From: Diplonema japonicum
Lineage: Eukaryota; Euglenozoa; Diplonemea; Diplonemida; Diplonemidae
Assembly (NCBI GenBank): GCA_964019335.1
Contig: OZ025730.1
Coordinates: 368,612-432,611 of the forward strand
Reading direction: 5' to 3'
DNA: 64,000 bases
Notes under the pieces: model-generated
Told to the model about the DNA's origin: nothing
Databases searched by the model: none
Seen by the model: the letters and a program-made list of their open reading frames with translations, nothing else
Shown: positions 30,456 through 41,560 of the stretch, in pieces
How the letters are laid out: the number at the start of each line of letters is the position of its first letter
Position numbering within the stretch: position 1 is the stretch's first letter
Made by a program: the position numbers and the translations under genes

Positions 30456-32731
30456 TCAGCGCAACACGGGGGTCGCAGGGCCGGCGTCAAGGGAGACAGC
30501 CGGCGGGATGAACGAAGGGGCAGCGGTACCTGCCGTTGCCGCAGACGGCGACGTGAAGACCCCGGATCTGGCCCAGTCAAGCAAGCCAGAGTCGGCGATG
30601 AGGGTGAATACCTGCGTCACGCGTTTTGACACTCCACCAGCGAGGGGCGTCCATTGGGAGCGTCGAGCGAACCCCGTCCAACCACAGCGCACCCCCCAAC
30701 AACGTGCTCCCTGGACATCTTTGCTCCACACGCTGGACAGCTGAGCTCAGCCTTCTTCCTGTTCGGTCCAGCCGCCTGCAGGAAGCCGAAGAAGAGAGCG
30801 GAGTGCCCTACCCTCAGCCGCGAGATGACCGTCTCCGCTAGCCTGGGGAGGGACTGGGGGAAGCACGCCGCTCGGAGCCCCGTGGCCCTCGCGTATCTCG
30901 GGGCCACCTCCCCGACAATGACCGCAGACCTCTGCTGAATCTGGCGACGGACCAGGGCCCTGACCGACCTGTAGTCGAGAGAGGGGCGAGTCAGCTCGCG
31001 CTTCGTGCCCTCCCCGGCCAGCCTGTCTGCCGCCTCGTTGCCAGGAACCCCGCAGTGGGACGGCACAAACTGGAGAATGACTGGTGCACCTTGTGCACGT
31101 GCCGCCAGCAGTTCCCAGGTCTCGTGGTCGAGCCTCTCCCTCTGCCGCGAAGGACCTGCCCTCAGCTGATCAAGGAGAGAGAGCGAGTCGGTACAGATCG
31201 ACAGCCGGCTGTCTGCCAACGTGGGGTGCTCGCTCCGGAGCGCGGCCACCATGTCCAGAGCCACCTTGACAGCCAGACCCTCCGCCCGAAAGGAAGAGCA
31301 GAAATTGCTGACGCCGAAGCTCTCGGACACGGGTTCGTGGGGGCGGGGGAGCTGCAAGAAGACCCCGGCACCGCCCCTCCACTTCTGGCGGTCCCGTACG
31401 ACAGAACCATCCGTATAGGCATGGATACCCGGTGGAAGGGCAGCCAGAGCCTCCACGGCCGCCTTCCGCTTATCCACGTCCGGCGACGAACGCGTGACCC
31501 TGCCGGGAAGGGCAGTTCTGAACTCCACCAGGAACGCGTGCCACGGTGCTACTTTGGGCGAGGCAGTCAGTAGCTCGAAGGTGTCGTACTTCCTGAAGCC
31601 TTCCTGCGTCGTCCACCCCTGCAGTCCGCAGCGTCGTAGCGCAAGGATACCCGCACGCAGCCACCCATTGCCCATAACGGTCATCCGCTTCTGCTCAAGG
31701 ACCTCGCGGTGAACCGGGGAGGTCCTCCAGCAGAACGACTTCGCCGTCAACACCGCCGCAGCTCCCTCAGCCATCTGTCGGAGGGGTAGCAGACCTGCCT
31801 CAGCAACAACCTTCGCCGTGCCCGAGCCGTGCCAACAACCCGAGATCAGCACCGCCGCTCTCTGGTGGAGCCCAACAAGCTCCTCCACCCTGCTGTCCCT
31901 GAGCCTGGCAAAGTAAACACCCATGCAGTACCGGAGTAGCGGGAGAACGTACGTGAGGTACAGAGATCGGAGCGTGGCCTTCTTGCACCCCCAGGTCGTG
32001 CCCGACAGGAGCCTTAGTACCCTCAGCCTCTTGTCAGCGCGCCTCAGGACATCCCCCGCATGCTCGTCAAACGTGAGCCCAGAGTCTACAGTGACCCCAA
32101 GATACTTCGCCGACCCACATAGAGGCAAGGGGCGAGCCGCCATGTAACCAATGTCGGACCTCCGGATGGCGGCGGGAATGTCGAAGGACCGTTTGCCACC
32201 CGCCTCCACGACCCGAAAGCCAGACAGCTCACGGACGCCAGACAAGGTCCCACAGGCCCCAACCCCAAGATTAAGGACAGGGTCCTGGAAGGCCCCCGGG
32301 CAAAGCGGGACACGCGACGAAGAGAAGTAGACATTAAGCCGCTTCTGATAGGGAACGCACACTGCCTGCGACTTGCTGGAGCTCAGCAGCATGCCCCGTC
32401 TCCCACACCAGCCCTCAACCGCGTCCATCACAGCCTGGGCCCCTCGCTCAAGACCAGCCAGGTCGCCCTGCCCGGCTGAGACCACCACCGCAACATCGTC
32501 GGCATAAAGAACCGACAGGTCCACCATCCCAACCAGCAACCTGGCTAGCTCGTCGACGTAGATGGTGTAAAGGACGGGTCCCAGCACAGACCCTTGGGGC
32601 ACCCCTCTCCTCACCTTCGTCGTCGACCCTCGCGAACGACCCACCGTGACCGCCGCCGTACGACCGCAGAGGAAGGAGCGCGTCCATTCGACGAAGGGCT
32701 CAGGGATCCCTTTCCTCCGCATCATGCCCAA
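30456..32731 (-). CDS. LINE ORF2, reverse transcriptase C-terminal part and RNase H (frameshifted)
   Basis: The main frame 32,731-30,617 carries RT motif B (RRGVPQGSVLGPVL) and the catalytic YADD motif, the thumb, and RNase H (HAYTDGSV, RAEGLAV, CTDSLS, PSHCGVPGNEAADRLAGEG). A CPAC...H...C zinc-like motif comes near the end. Compared with the other LINE copy a 4-nt deletion near 30,634 shifts the frame. The true C-terminus (VFTLIADSGLLDWARSG and following) is in the frame ending at 30,456. It is therefore a pseudogene or a sequence with errors. Confidence 0.88.
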
Positions 32732-34612
32732 GAGAGCTTCGTGCTGACCAGGTCAAACGCAGATGAGAAGTCAAACAGCAGGGCAGCGCGACAGACGCCG
32801 ACTGTCTTTGTTCCTCGACAGGCACCCGGTCAGGGACGCCACCTGCTCCTCCGTGGAGCGGCCCCTCCTGAAGCCAGCCTGGCTGTCGTGGAGACCCTCA
32901 ACTCCCGACGCGCTAGAGTCTAGGAGAAAGATAAGCCTCTCCTCTATCATCCTCTCAAGCAGCTTACAAAGACAGCTAGTGAGACATATGGGACGGTACG
33001 ATGCAAGCAACGTGGCGTCCTTCCCTGCCTTCGCCACTGGAACAATCACCCCCTTCTTCCAGGCACCCGGCACGATCCCCGCCTGCCATGAGCGATTGAG
33101 AAGCAGAAGTAGAACCCCGAGCGAGGGTTGGTCGAGGCGGAGAAGCATCTCCGCGAGGATGCCATCATCACCCGCTGCACTGCGTGTCTTCATCCTTCCC
33201 AGACCGCGGGTGAGATCATACACCGTAAAGGCGTGGCACCCAAGCACGTTCGTCGAAGGAGCTACGTCCACCGCGTCCCCATCACCACCCTGGCCGTAGA
33301 GCTTGCCGAAGTGAGCCCCCAGGTGGTCGGCTTTCGCCTTGTCCGTCACGAACCTCCCCTCGAGAATGGGAAGGTGCGGTCTGCGGTGTCTGCCGTCCAG
33401 CTTCTTCACCGCCCTAAACGCAGACCCGAGGTCCTTGCTCCGACTGAGGTCAGCCGCCATCTCACCCCAGGCCGCGCGCTTCGACTCGGTCATGAGTTGG
33501 TTTACCTCCTTGACCTTCGCCTTGTAGACCGCCGCCACGCTGTCGTCCTCAGTCTCAGCCGACTTGAGGAAGCGATCCCGCAGGGCGTTCCGTTCTTCGA
33601 AGGCGTCTTCGAGTTCGGCCGTCCACCAGGGGGTCGGGCCTCGTCGCACTCTGCAAAGCGGAATGTGGTCGTCAGCTGCATGCAGAAGAGCCTCTGTTAC
33701 CTCCTTCGTGAAGGAGTCAATGTGGGCCTTCGTGTCGATCTTGGTCAGAAGGGCAGCGGCGGCCGCGGTGAAGTCGTCCCACCTGGCCTTTTTGAAGTTC
33801 CAGGTAGGGCAGGGTCGCTCCGAGCAGTAGGCGTCCTCAAGCGGCAGGCGGAAGGAAACCGGGCTGTGATCAGAGCCCCACGTCCCCAACGTCCTCGGCT
33901 CCAGTTCCGCACAACGTCCCACCACCAGGTCCAGAACGCGTGGCGGTGAGTCCCGCGTCGGCTCGTCACGGTTGTTGTAGACGGTGTAGCCGTGGGTGTC
34001 AAGCCAGTCCCTGACCACGTTCCCCCTTTCGTTGGGCGTTGTCACCTTGGCATCCCAAGAGCTGTGGTGTGCGTTGAAGTCGCCAGCAACGATCGTGTTC
34101 TTCCCCACAGGTAGGCTGCCCGGCCGTAGGTACTCGGGGTCCCTTGTTCCTCTGCTTATACTCACAGGCGTGAGGTACACGTTGGAGAGGGTGACCGGGA
34201 CGCGCTTCACACAGGAGATCCTCACGTCTAATCGCTCAGTGACACTGTCACCTTCAGGGAGTACGAAAGGAGCTTCCTCCGAGGCAAGGCAGTCACGGAC
34301 ATACGTGATGACACCACCGCCTCTCGTCGCAGAGCCGTCCGTCACCGGTGTTGTGCGGTCCCTCCTGTAGGACGTGTATCCAGGCAGGTATGGTGTCTCA
34401 TGCCCCTCCCTAAGGTGTGTCTCCTGGATCATAATGATATCCAGCGTCAGTAGGACAGCGTGGTAGGACACGGTTGACCACTTGGCGGCAAGACCGTTGC
34501 AGTTCCAGGACAGGACCCTGAGTCCCTTCGGCTTCGGGGGTGGGAGCTTCTTAGGTGGACCGGGGTTCGTCTCAACCAGCCCAAGCAGCCCCAGCAGGTC
34601 CCTGGCCGACAT
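32732..34612 (-). CDS. LINE ORF2, 2A-like leader, AP endonuclease and RT N-terminal part
   Basis: From the ATG at 34612 the protein starts with a Leu-rich stretch ending in VETNPGPP (residues 12-20), a 2A-like motif. The AP endonuclease follows: LSWNCNG, IQETHL, GDFNAHHSSWD and GSDHSPV are visible. Next come RT fingers with YRPICLTSC and DSQAGFRRGRSTEEQ. The frame stops at 32,771. RT motif A (FDFSSAFDLV), with its catalytic Asp, lies in the next frame over roughly 32,795-32,745. A second shift then joins the frame of the YADD part. These two frameshifts break the polymerase. Confidence 0.85.
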
Positions 34613-34739
34613 CCGTTCAAGTAAGGAAGGGATCAAGGAAGGGAGGACGTCGTACAAGTGATGTGGAAGGTGTCTCCTCGGCTGTATGCGCGGGAGACCA
34701 GGAGAGGGGGCGTGGTCGTCGATCTGACGCCCCCCCTGC

Positions 34740-36377
34740 TCAGCGGGACCCCTTCAATTGGCAGGGGCGGGGGCCGGGCCCACAGAGGCTGCCCGTCCAC
34801 GGCCGGCCCCGTTGGGGGAAGCAGAGTCGCCAGCCAGCGACTGGGCGCGTCCCCTTCCGCCCCCTTGCTCCGTCGATGTCGAACGAGACGGGAGCCGAAG
34901 AGCCATGTCCTGGCCTTGGGGGGCGGGGCGTCGGCGACGATGAAGAACACGAGTTGCCTCGTGCCCTGGAAAACGCCGTGTCAGAGCGTCGGATGATGGA
35001 CGACGGCTTCCAACCGATGTGGTCCATCATCCCGTCGAAGGCTGCCCTGGTAACAGACAGCGGGGCTCCGGTGAGCAGGTACCGTCGCTTTGTCCTCTGC
35101 TTGGCGAGGGCCTCCCTCAGACGCTGCTCCGTCTCCGGCAGGCACCTCACGGTCCAACCCTTGCGATGGGCCACCCCCAGGGACAACCCGCCCAGTGCCT
35201 TCGCCAGCTGGAAGGCCTCCGCCCTCCCCTCCGCTACGATGGGCACGTAGGTGTACCCCCCGCGCCGCTCGGTCGTCCTGACCATGCAGCCGTCGCCCGA
35301 GGCCCGGAGTACCGCATGGACGGATGCCGCCGGGAGCCGCAGGCCCACCTCGTGGCTCCAGTGACGCGCCCGCGGCTCGTTCCCGTCGATCTTCTTCGGG
35401 CGGAAGATCGCCTGCTCCTCCACCGCCACGCCCTGGGTCGCGACGAGGTCCCGAACCCTGGCCTTCGCCGCGTTCACGCTGTCAGCTTTCACGCTGACGT
35501 ACACTACCTCAGAGCCGCCATCGAAAGAAGCGAGTGGGGTGTAGGAGGGGGGGTTCGACCCGACCGAGAAGGTGTGCACGGCCTTGTGCACGACACGCTG
35601 GCCGGCGAGCACGATGACGGTGCATGGGGTGGTCGAACCGGCAACCTCCGTCAAGAGGACGAAGGTCAGGGAGGCCGTGGGCCTCGCAGTGCGAATCGCG
35701 TCCACCTGCTGGAGGTCGTCGAGAGCGACGACGGCGCGGGGCACCTCCTCAGGGGGAGCAGTGTTGGTGTAGATGGGGGCGTCCCACGTGTCGGGGACCA
35801 GATCCCAGCGAGGCTCTGGGGCCGGTGCGGGAGCGGGGGCCGTGTTCTTCTCGTCGGTGTCAGAGTCCGACATGGGGAGGGCGGTGTCGCAGGCAGCGGC
35901 AGTAAGGACGGCAGTAGACCACACGGCAGCAGTAGGGGCTGGAGCCGGAGTAGGAGCAGTGGTGTCAGCAGTAGAGGCTGGAGCAGGCGCAGGAGCAGTG
36001 GTGTCGGCAGCAGCAGTCCTCATCCTCGCCCTCCTGACCTCTGGCGTGTCGACCGTGAACGAGGTGACAACGCCCGGCGACTCGCTAATTAAGACGACAG
36101 AGTCGTCGGAGCCCGAAGCAGCGGCGGCGGCGGCGGTGGCAGCGTCAGCAGCTGCTGCCTTCTGTCTGGCCCTTCTGGCCGCCTTCTTCCCTTGCCCGGG
36201 GGAGGGTGTCACCACCGGCGTGACCCCCTCTGCGCGCTTCCTCTCCACCTCCTCGCGCGTGCGCTTCGCCCTGGCGGCGGCGTTGTCCTTTACCCGCTCC
36301 CCGCGGGCTTTCTCCAGGATTTCCTCTGTCCTGGACTTGTGGTGCGGGGGCCTCTTCTTCTTGCTGGAGGTCGACAT
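34740..36377 (-). CDS. LINE ORF1
   Basis: 545 aa from the ATG at 36377, just after a (GAAAA)n tract. A basic N-terminus (KKKRPPHH...) is followed by Ala/Pro/Thr-rich low-complexity sequence (about 80-190) and a folded part (200-480) of unknown fold, which presumably binds RNA as ORF1 proteins do. No CCHC knuckles are seen. The last 60 residues look frame-shifted (Arg/Gly/Pro-rich), so the real end may join the frame through 34,633 toward the 2A motif. Confidence 0.72.
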   Translation of the reverse strand: MSTSSKKKRPPHHKSRTEEILEKARGERVKDNAAARAKRTREEVERKRAEGVTPVVTPSPGQGKKAARRARQKAAAADAATAAAAAASGSDDSVVLISESPGVVTSFTVDTPEVRRARMRTAAADTTAPAPAPASTADTTAPTPAPAPTAAVWSTAVLTAAACDTALPMSDSDTDEKNTAPAPAPAPEPRWDLVPDTWDAPIYTNTAPPEEVPRAVVALDDLQQVDAIRTARPTASLTFVLLTEVAGSTTPCTVIVLAGQRVVHKAVHTFSVGSNPPSYTPLASFDGGSEVVYVSVKADSVNAAKARVRDLVATQGVAVEEQAIFRPKKIDGNEPRARHWSHEVGLRLPAASVHAVLRASGDGCMVRTTERRGGYTYVPIVAEGRAEAFQLAKALGGLSLGVAHRKGWTVRCLPETEQRLREALAKQRTKRRYLLTGAPLSVTRAAFDGMMDHIGWKPSSIIRRSDTAFSRARGNSCSSSSPTPRPPRPGHGSSAPVSFDIDGARGRKGTRPVAGWRLCFPQRGRPWTGSLCGPGPRPCQLKGSR

Positions 36378-36783
36378 GTTTCTTTTCTTTTCTTTTCTTT
36401 TCTTTCCTTTCTTTTTCTTTACAGCGAGATACACGTATATCTTCGCCGAAGCAGACACAGACGTTGTGTTTGCAATGTGGGAACTGGTAACTGCACATTC
36501 AAGGGATGTGGAAAGGCACTTGAACAGAATAAGAGTCAGGAGGAGTAGGAGAAAGAATCTTCGCTTTGAACTATGACGCTCATGAAGGAGATACTGGTGG
36601 TCTACGCGATGAGAGACCAAGGGTGGGTAATCTCCATGATCACAGAGAATGCGCCGCTGGATGATTGACGACAACGTTTTCTCGTTTTACAAAAAAAAAA
36701 AAAAAAAAAATAAGAGAGTTATTCACAACTAAAAAGTGTCTATTATTTCAAAAAAAAGAAGATATCTATAAGAAAGCTGTGTT

Positions 36784-39700
36784 TTAGTTCATGTTAAGAG
36801 GCGAGCTGCTCTTGTTGTCCCTTCTGGTGGAACCGCCAGTACTATGCAAGGGGCGTTCTGAGGAAATACCAAAGCGACCGATGACCATTTCTTCAATATA
36901 AGGAAGGACAGAGCCACCATCAAAGGCTGAGGTGATGGCCGTGCTAGTTTGCCTTTCCTTGTTACCACAAATGTAGGCCGGAATTGGTTGATCTCCAAGG
37001 ATCACTACTAGTTTGCCACTTAGGTCGCCAGTGCTCACATTGCTATACGTGGGGTACACCCCCTTCACTTCCAATTGTGTGAAGTCCTTTGAGGGCCACG
37101 ACGGAGACACCACATCTTGGAATTCAAAGATCAGTGACTCTCGTTCCCATGACCTCCCGTGTCCTAGAATTGTTCTGCACGGAGTGTCCACCCGTAGCAC
37201 CCTTGGTCTGAATGCCCCCACCTGAAACGGCATGTACGAGGTGCTTGAGTACAGCGTCTCATCGCACAGTGGGATGGATGCGCCTCGCACTGTATTTTCC
37301 AACCAAACGCGTCGGCGATGCATCTCGATATCCGTTGCTTGGATGTGTGAAACGCCTTCCTCAGCACCAGACCACGACATTCCTCCGTCTGTGAAGTCGC
37401 GTAGGTAGGCATCATCCATCCACCATTCTTGTGTGTATTGGCACCAGTTAGGTTTGTTGTAGTACTTAGGTTCCATCCCAGCTCTGCAGCGTGTCACAGA
37501 TGCATAACGCTCAACGAGAGAGGATCGGTCTTGGCCTGTGGTATTCCTTATCATGTCACGTGGAGCAAGAAAAAGGATCCCCGAAAAGTGTTCGATGTCA
37601 CCCATGTTCAAAGGTGATATGGACACCCTCAGGTTAGAACCAGTGATCACCTCTGCTGTGGCCACCACCTTCAAGGGATGCCGCCTGCCTACAGGGACGA
37701 CCCACTCGCGCTGGCACCAGTATCTAAGGAGCATAGAGGGGTAATTGCTACATTGAAAAGTCAAAGAACGGCGAGACCAAGGCCGGCCAGTGGAAGGGAC
37801 GTCAAGTGCAGCCAAGCGTTCGGTGAAACAGCGTTCCATCACATCTTCGTAAGGAGCCACGAACACAGCAGCAAGAATGCCAGCGAACAGCACGCCTAGT
37901 GTCACATACACAGCCCAGAAATAGATCAAAGCCACCCACCCCTCAGAAGGATCGGCGATTGGCGATGACAACTGCGAGTAGCTCGGCCCTATGAGAAGGG
38001 CCTGCAGGGTGGTCTGCATTGCGTTGCCCATCGTGGCATAGCCAACAATCCCCGCACCAAATAGGTAGTGCCCTGCAACCGCGAAAATCAAACCCGTGGT
38101 CATATACAGCATCCCGAACACAAGCAACGGCCCGACGGCTGTGTGCAAGACCCTCGACACAATGCGTCCCCAGTGCGAACCTGCTGACACGAACCTGAAA
38201 ACCCTCAAAATTGACAATATCAACAATAAACCACCGAAGATAAGCATGACCCTGTAAACTGCATTTGTGCCGTCTCCGTCCTTGTTGTCAAGGGTGCTGA
38301 CCCTGCTGTGCGTCCTGCTCAGGGAGTGTGTGATGAAAAGTCCGGTGAACGTAGTAGCAAAAATGTAGAACACGAGCTGGTAGACGTTCCAGGGAGACGC
38401 GGTGAAGTAACCGAAGAATGACCGTGATCGGGAGCAGATCCGGTAGTACCTAACTGTCTCAACAGCAATCTCGCAGAACGTGACGACCAGCAGCACGATC
38501 TCGAAGCCCAGCCTGAAGCTTGACCGGTTCTCATCCGAGTCATACATAACAGCCCTTCTGGTTAAAAACAGTGTCCCTCCATGATCGGGACCAAAACGGT
38601 GGTCCTGCGTAGCTAGCGGTATCACGGCACCTGCGTCTGTGATGGTAAAGACTATTCTCTGAACTGAAATAGCGTCCAGGTTTGGGTTGTAGACGAGTGA
38701 GTTTGCTTCTAAAAAGGCTGTTTGCAGAGACAGCCAGTTTGCAGCTTGCAAATCGTTGATTGCGTCGACAGCTTCAGATGAACTTTGCAGCAGCCCTGCC
38801 TGCACCCACGACCCGCTTGTCGCGTTTTCAGGTGGAACCGTGACTACAGGGAAAACAGCCGCGAAGTCGTCGCCCCTTCCTTCTTTGGGAGTGTGGAACA
38901 TTTCTGGTACATCGACAGCTTCGTACCCCGCAAAAGCAGCATTTGAAAACCTATCAGAGTCAAAACACGTCTTCCCCTCTGCCGTTCGATACACCGCAAG
39001 ATTGTTCTTTTCAGTACAGTTGCCCACCTTGAGCCTGCGCTTCTGCCTGAGGTACGGCGTTGCAGCCAACGGGTTGAGCTTAAAGACATCAGTCTTCGGG
39101 AGCTCGCGGAACAAGATGGGAGCCCAGACTTGTCTGAGCCATGTGTAGATGTCGTCTATTGAGCGGACCGAGTCAAGAGTCCTGCCTGGGGAGAACTCCA
39201 TCCCAATTAAATTTGAGGTCAGTGTGGAGTGGAGAGGGTAGGTGTTGGGGGCGTCGATCTGCAGAGTAAGGATCGTGGCGAGAAGGACGAAATGACATAA
39301 GTAATACGCAGAGAGCATAAATCCCACGCGTTTCTTCTCTTCTTGATGGATGTAATTAGCAGCGTCAGAGATGTTCAGCGTCATCTCGGGTTGTGTATTG
39401 GTGTTGTCCTGCATGGATACCACGTCTTTGGCGTAAGTGCCCCCAACTGACCCAGACCTCCCCCTGTAAGACATAGGTGGGGGTGACTCAGGGTTGTCGG
39501 CAAGTAGCCCGCAGCTGTTTATTTCCGAGAGCCACCCCGTGACCAGACCCCCTGCAAATACATTTTGCACTTCTGCGTATCTGAGTCCTTTGCCGTCTTT
39601 AGTCGTATCAATGAAGTTGTACCACCTTGAGATCCAGTGGTCAGGGTCATTTTTAAACCCGTTCTGTAGCCTTTTTGCCTTCAAAGCCAGCTCCTGCCCT

Positions 39701-40041
39701 GTCACGTCCCACCGTGAGCGGTCTTCCCAAGATTCGTCGGGTGTCGTGGCCACCTTGGGTCCTAAGTCCACCAGCGCTGATGAGAAGCATTCAATGAAGT
39801 CGGTGAGGAACCTTCCCGCGACCACGACACCCAAGGCCCTTTTGTTCTCCATGTCATATTTGTTGAAACATTTAAATAGAATCGACCGCACTTCCCCCGT
39901 CTCTATCTCTCTCCCCACTGGCCTCGTCCCTTCCAATACTCCTGATATCGCCTCCAAGGGGTCTGGGTCCACCACAGCTGTTCCGATTAATATCCCAACC
40001 AACGCGTCTACGTACTCCGTCATGAGCTGTGTGTCCGACAT
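36784..40041 (-). CDS. Polycystin-2-like (TRPP) cation channel
   Basis: 1085 aa, ATG at 40041, no introns seen. PKD2-type channels are Ca2+-permeable and often ciliary or flagellar. The N-terminal 200 residues are cytosolic with an EF-hand-like loop (DTTKDGKGLRYAE, about 145). S1 is near 241-261, followed by the large extracellular TOP-type domain to about 510. Five further hydrophobic segments follow, with S2-S3 at 515-580, LILSILRVFRF as S4, and the pore region with GYATMGNAMQTTLQALL before S6 (VALIYFWAVYVTLGVLFAGILAAVF). The C-terminal 330 residues are a soluble domain I do not recognise. Conserved ancient channel order supports the call; ion selectivity cannot be read from sequence. Confidence 0.8.
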   Translation of the reverse strand: MSDTQLMTEYVDALVGILIGTAVVDPDPLEAISGVLEGTRPVGREIETGEVRSILFKCFNKYDMENKRALGVVVAGRFLTDFIECFSSALVDLGPKVATTPDESWEDRSRWDVTGQELALKAKRLQNGFKNDPDHWISRWYNFIDTTKDGKGLRYAEVQNVFAGGLVTGWLSEINSCGLLADNPESPPPMSYRGRSGSVGGTYAKDVVSMQDNTNTQPEMTLNISDAANYIHQEEKKRVGFMLSAYYLCHFVLLATILTLQIDAPNTYPLHSTLTSNLIGMEFSPGRTLDSVRSIDDIYTWLRQVWAPILFRELPKTDVFKLNPLAATPYLRQKRRLKVGNCTEKNNLAVYRTAEGKTCFDSDRFSNAAFAGYEAVDVPEMFHTPKEGRGDDFAAVFPVVTVPPENATSGSWVQAGLLQSSSEAVDAINDLQAANWLSLQTAFLEANSLVYNPNLDAISVQRIVFTITDAGAVIPLATQDHRFGPDHGGTLFLTRRAVMYDSDENRSSFRLGFEIVLLVVTFCEIAVETVRYYRICSRSRSFFGYFTASPWNVYQLVFYIFATTFTGLFITHSLSRTHSRVSTLDNKDGDGTNAVYRVMLIFGGLLLILSILRVFRFVSAGSHWGRIVSRVLHTAVGPLLVFGMLYMTTGLIFAVAGHYLFGAGIVGYATMGNAMQTTLQALLIGPSYSQLSSPIADPSEGWVALIYFWAVYVTLGVLFAGILAAVFVAPYEDVMERCFTERLAALDVPSTGRPWSRRSLTFQCSNYPSMLLRYWCQREWVVPVGRRHPLKVVATAEVITGSNLRVSISPLNMGDIEHFSGILFLAPRDMIRNTTGQDRSSLVERYASVTRCRAGMEPKYYNKPNWCQYTQEWWMDDAYLRDFTDGGMSWSGAEEGVSHIQATDIEMHRRRVWLENTVRGASIPLCDETLYSSTSYMPFQVGAFRPRVLRVDTPCRTILGHGRSWERESLIFEFQDVVSPSWPSKDFTQLEVKGVYPTYSNVSTGDLSGKLVVILGDQPIPAYICGNKERQTSTAITSAFDGGSVLPYIEEMVIGRFGISSERPLHSTGGSTRRDNKSSSPLNMN

Positions 40042-40414
40042 CTTACTCCCCTTTCCTATCGCAGGTGTTCAAAAGTGTTTGGGATTATAAATTTTTTGGA
40101 CATAGAAGCAGGCGAGGTGTCAGGATTCAAATGCACATCGACAGAAGAGATAGAAATGCAAGAATGGTGCCTGGCTAAAACAGTGGAGAGAGATTTCACG
40201 CCAAGGTGGGGACATCTGCGACGCTGAAACACGGTTTACAAAAAGAAAAAAGAAAAAAAGAAAGAATTAAAAAAAGACATATAAAGCGCTGGTGACATTC
40301 AGGAACTACCAGCCACAAGGTGCCTGAAATGTTGTTGAAAGGGAAAGAAGGTAGAAAGAACAAACCGGCGGTTGGCTTGTTCGGAGGCGAGCGACGAGGG
40401 AAGCACTCTAAAAA

Positions 40415-41359
40415 TCAGAGTTTCCGTTTCTTAGCAGTGCCGCCCTTCCAATTGGGGATATGCTTGCATGGATCCTCCCTGATGGTCTTCAAGGCACCCT
40501 GTACAAACGAGGCTATGGGTGACGGCAGAGCGTCAAGAGCAAACCAACCAATGGCAGAGTGCTTGTGGGGCTCCATGTTCTTGACCTCTGTTGAGTCGAC
40601 GACTGAGGCAACATAACCGATGGCCACCCAGTTAGGAGAAGGAGGGACCTGGGTGGTTACATCTAGAAGGGTAGGGTTTGTTATGGTTAAGTTGACTTCT
40701 TCTTTTATCTCTCTCGCAAGCGCAGCTTCTACGTCTTCACCAAGTTCTATCTCACCCCCTGGCCGTGCCCATGTCCCAGGCTCAGACTTTGCTGTTTCGG
40801 ATCGTTTCACAAGTAAGACCTTGCCTTCGTCGTCGAACACAAAGGCACCGCAGCCAACCCCTACGAAGTCCACCCCAGGCTTGATGCGCCGCCTTGAAGC
40901 GACTCCAGACACGCAGAGCCTCTTTGCTTCCTCCGTCAACTCTCTGATGCTGCGGCATATCTTCAAGTCGGACCTCAAATACGCCACCCTTGCTTCAAGC
41001 TCTTTGTTCGGCTCTTCGAACCCCACAACTAAATCGCCGTTTTTACCCAAGATCACCCCCAGCTCAAGTACTGAGATCTCCCCTGCCCCCTCCGATTTTG
41101 CCGGGAACCAAAAGATAGGAACGGAGCATGTTTTCGTTATCCAGTTCAGCTCCCACTTGACCTGGCCCTTTAATTGGTCTTCTGTCATTCTCTGATACGT
41201 CTCCCTGTCGAGCACAGGGTCCGCAACCTTCACCCCCGCATCTCTTAAAGCTTCTCTTACTTCCTTCCGCCAGTCCGGTGTAGTGGGGCCTGCTAGAAAC
41301 GCCATCTTGTCATCGGTTCGGTTGGACGCGGGAGGGTCCGAGAAAGGTGTGAACAACAT
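40415..41359 (-). CDS. Nucleoside deoxyribosyltransferase-like / Nudix hydrolase fusion
   Basis: 314 aa from the ATG at 41359; the pyrimidine tract CTTTCCCTTTCAG upstream gives an acceptor at 41,426. Residues of about 19-145 resemble nucleoside 2-deoxyribosyltransferases: a FLAGPTTPDW start, VPIFWFPA, then the conserved ISVLELG with the putative nucleophilic Glu. Residues of about 165-300 are a Nudix domain with a complete Nudix box (G-GEIELGEDVEAALAREIKEEV), which binds Mg2+ and hydrolyses nucleoside diphosphate-X compounds such as ADP-ribose. The substrate of either domain cannot be read from sequence. It lies directly downstream of the macro-domain gene, so they are co-transcribed. Confidence 0.8.
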   Translation of the reverse strand: MLFTPFSDPPASNRTDDKMAFLAGPTTPDWRKEVREALRDAGVKVADPVLDRETYQRMTEDQLKGQVKWELNWITKTCSVPIFWFPAKSEGAGEISVLELGVILGKNGDLVVGFEEPNKELEARVAYLRSDLKICRSIRELTEEAKRLCVSGVASRRRIKPGVDFVGVGCGAFVFDDEGKVLLVKRSETAKSEPGTWARPGGEIELGEDVEAALAREIKEEVNLTITNPTLLDVTTQVPPSPNWVAIGYVASVVDSTEVKNMEPHKHSAIGWFALDALPSPIASFVQGALKTIREDPCKHIPNWKGGTAKKRKL

Positions 41360-41560
41360 ATTCAGATCTCCTTTTTCGTGCGTATTATTCTTGCGCCGTC
41401 CACGTTGCTTGGTAATATTAGTAGACTGAAAGGGAAAGCAGAAGGCTAGTAAGGCAATAACTCCTTTCAAGGTTTCACAGAGATGTTCGGAACGCAAAAA
41501 CACGTCGCTTTTCTTCTAGTTTCTTGTGATATTTTTCCCCTCCCCTCCTCCCCCCGAAAA

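Larger units (their letters stand above)
29734..36400 (-). mobile_element. Near-full-length LINE (APE/RT/RNase H non-LTR retrotransposon)
   Basis: A 6.6-kb element on the gene strand, between the TTLL and polycystin genes. In order it holds ORF1, a short ORF2 leader with a 2A-like motif, AP endonuclease, reverse transcriptase, RNase H, a 3'UTR and an A12 tail (29,734-29,745). The 3' 1.6 kb is almost identical to the copy at 18,144-19,744, which implies recent activity of the family. ORF2 is broken by at least three frameshifts. The 5' limit is uncertain (GAAAA repeats directly precede ORF1) and I found no target duplication. Confidence 0.9.
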
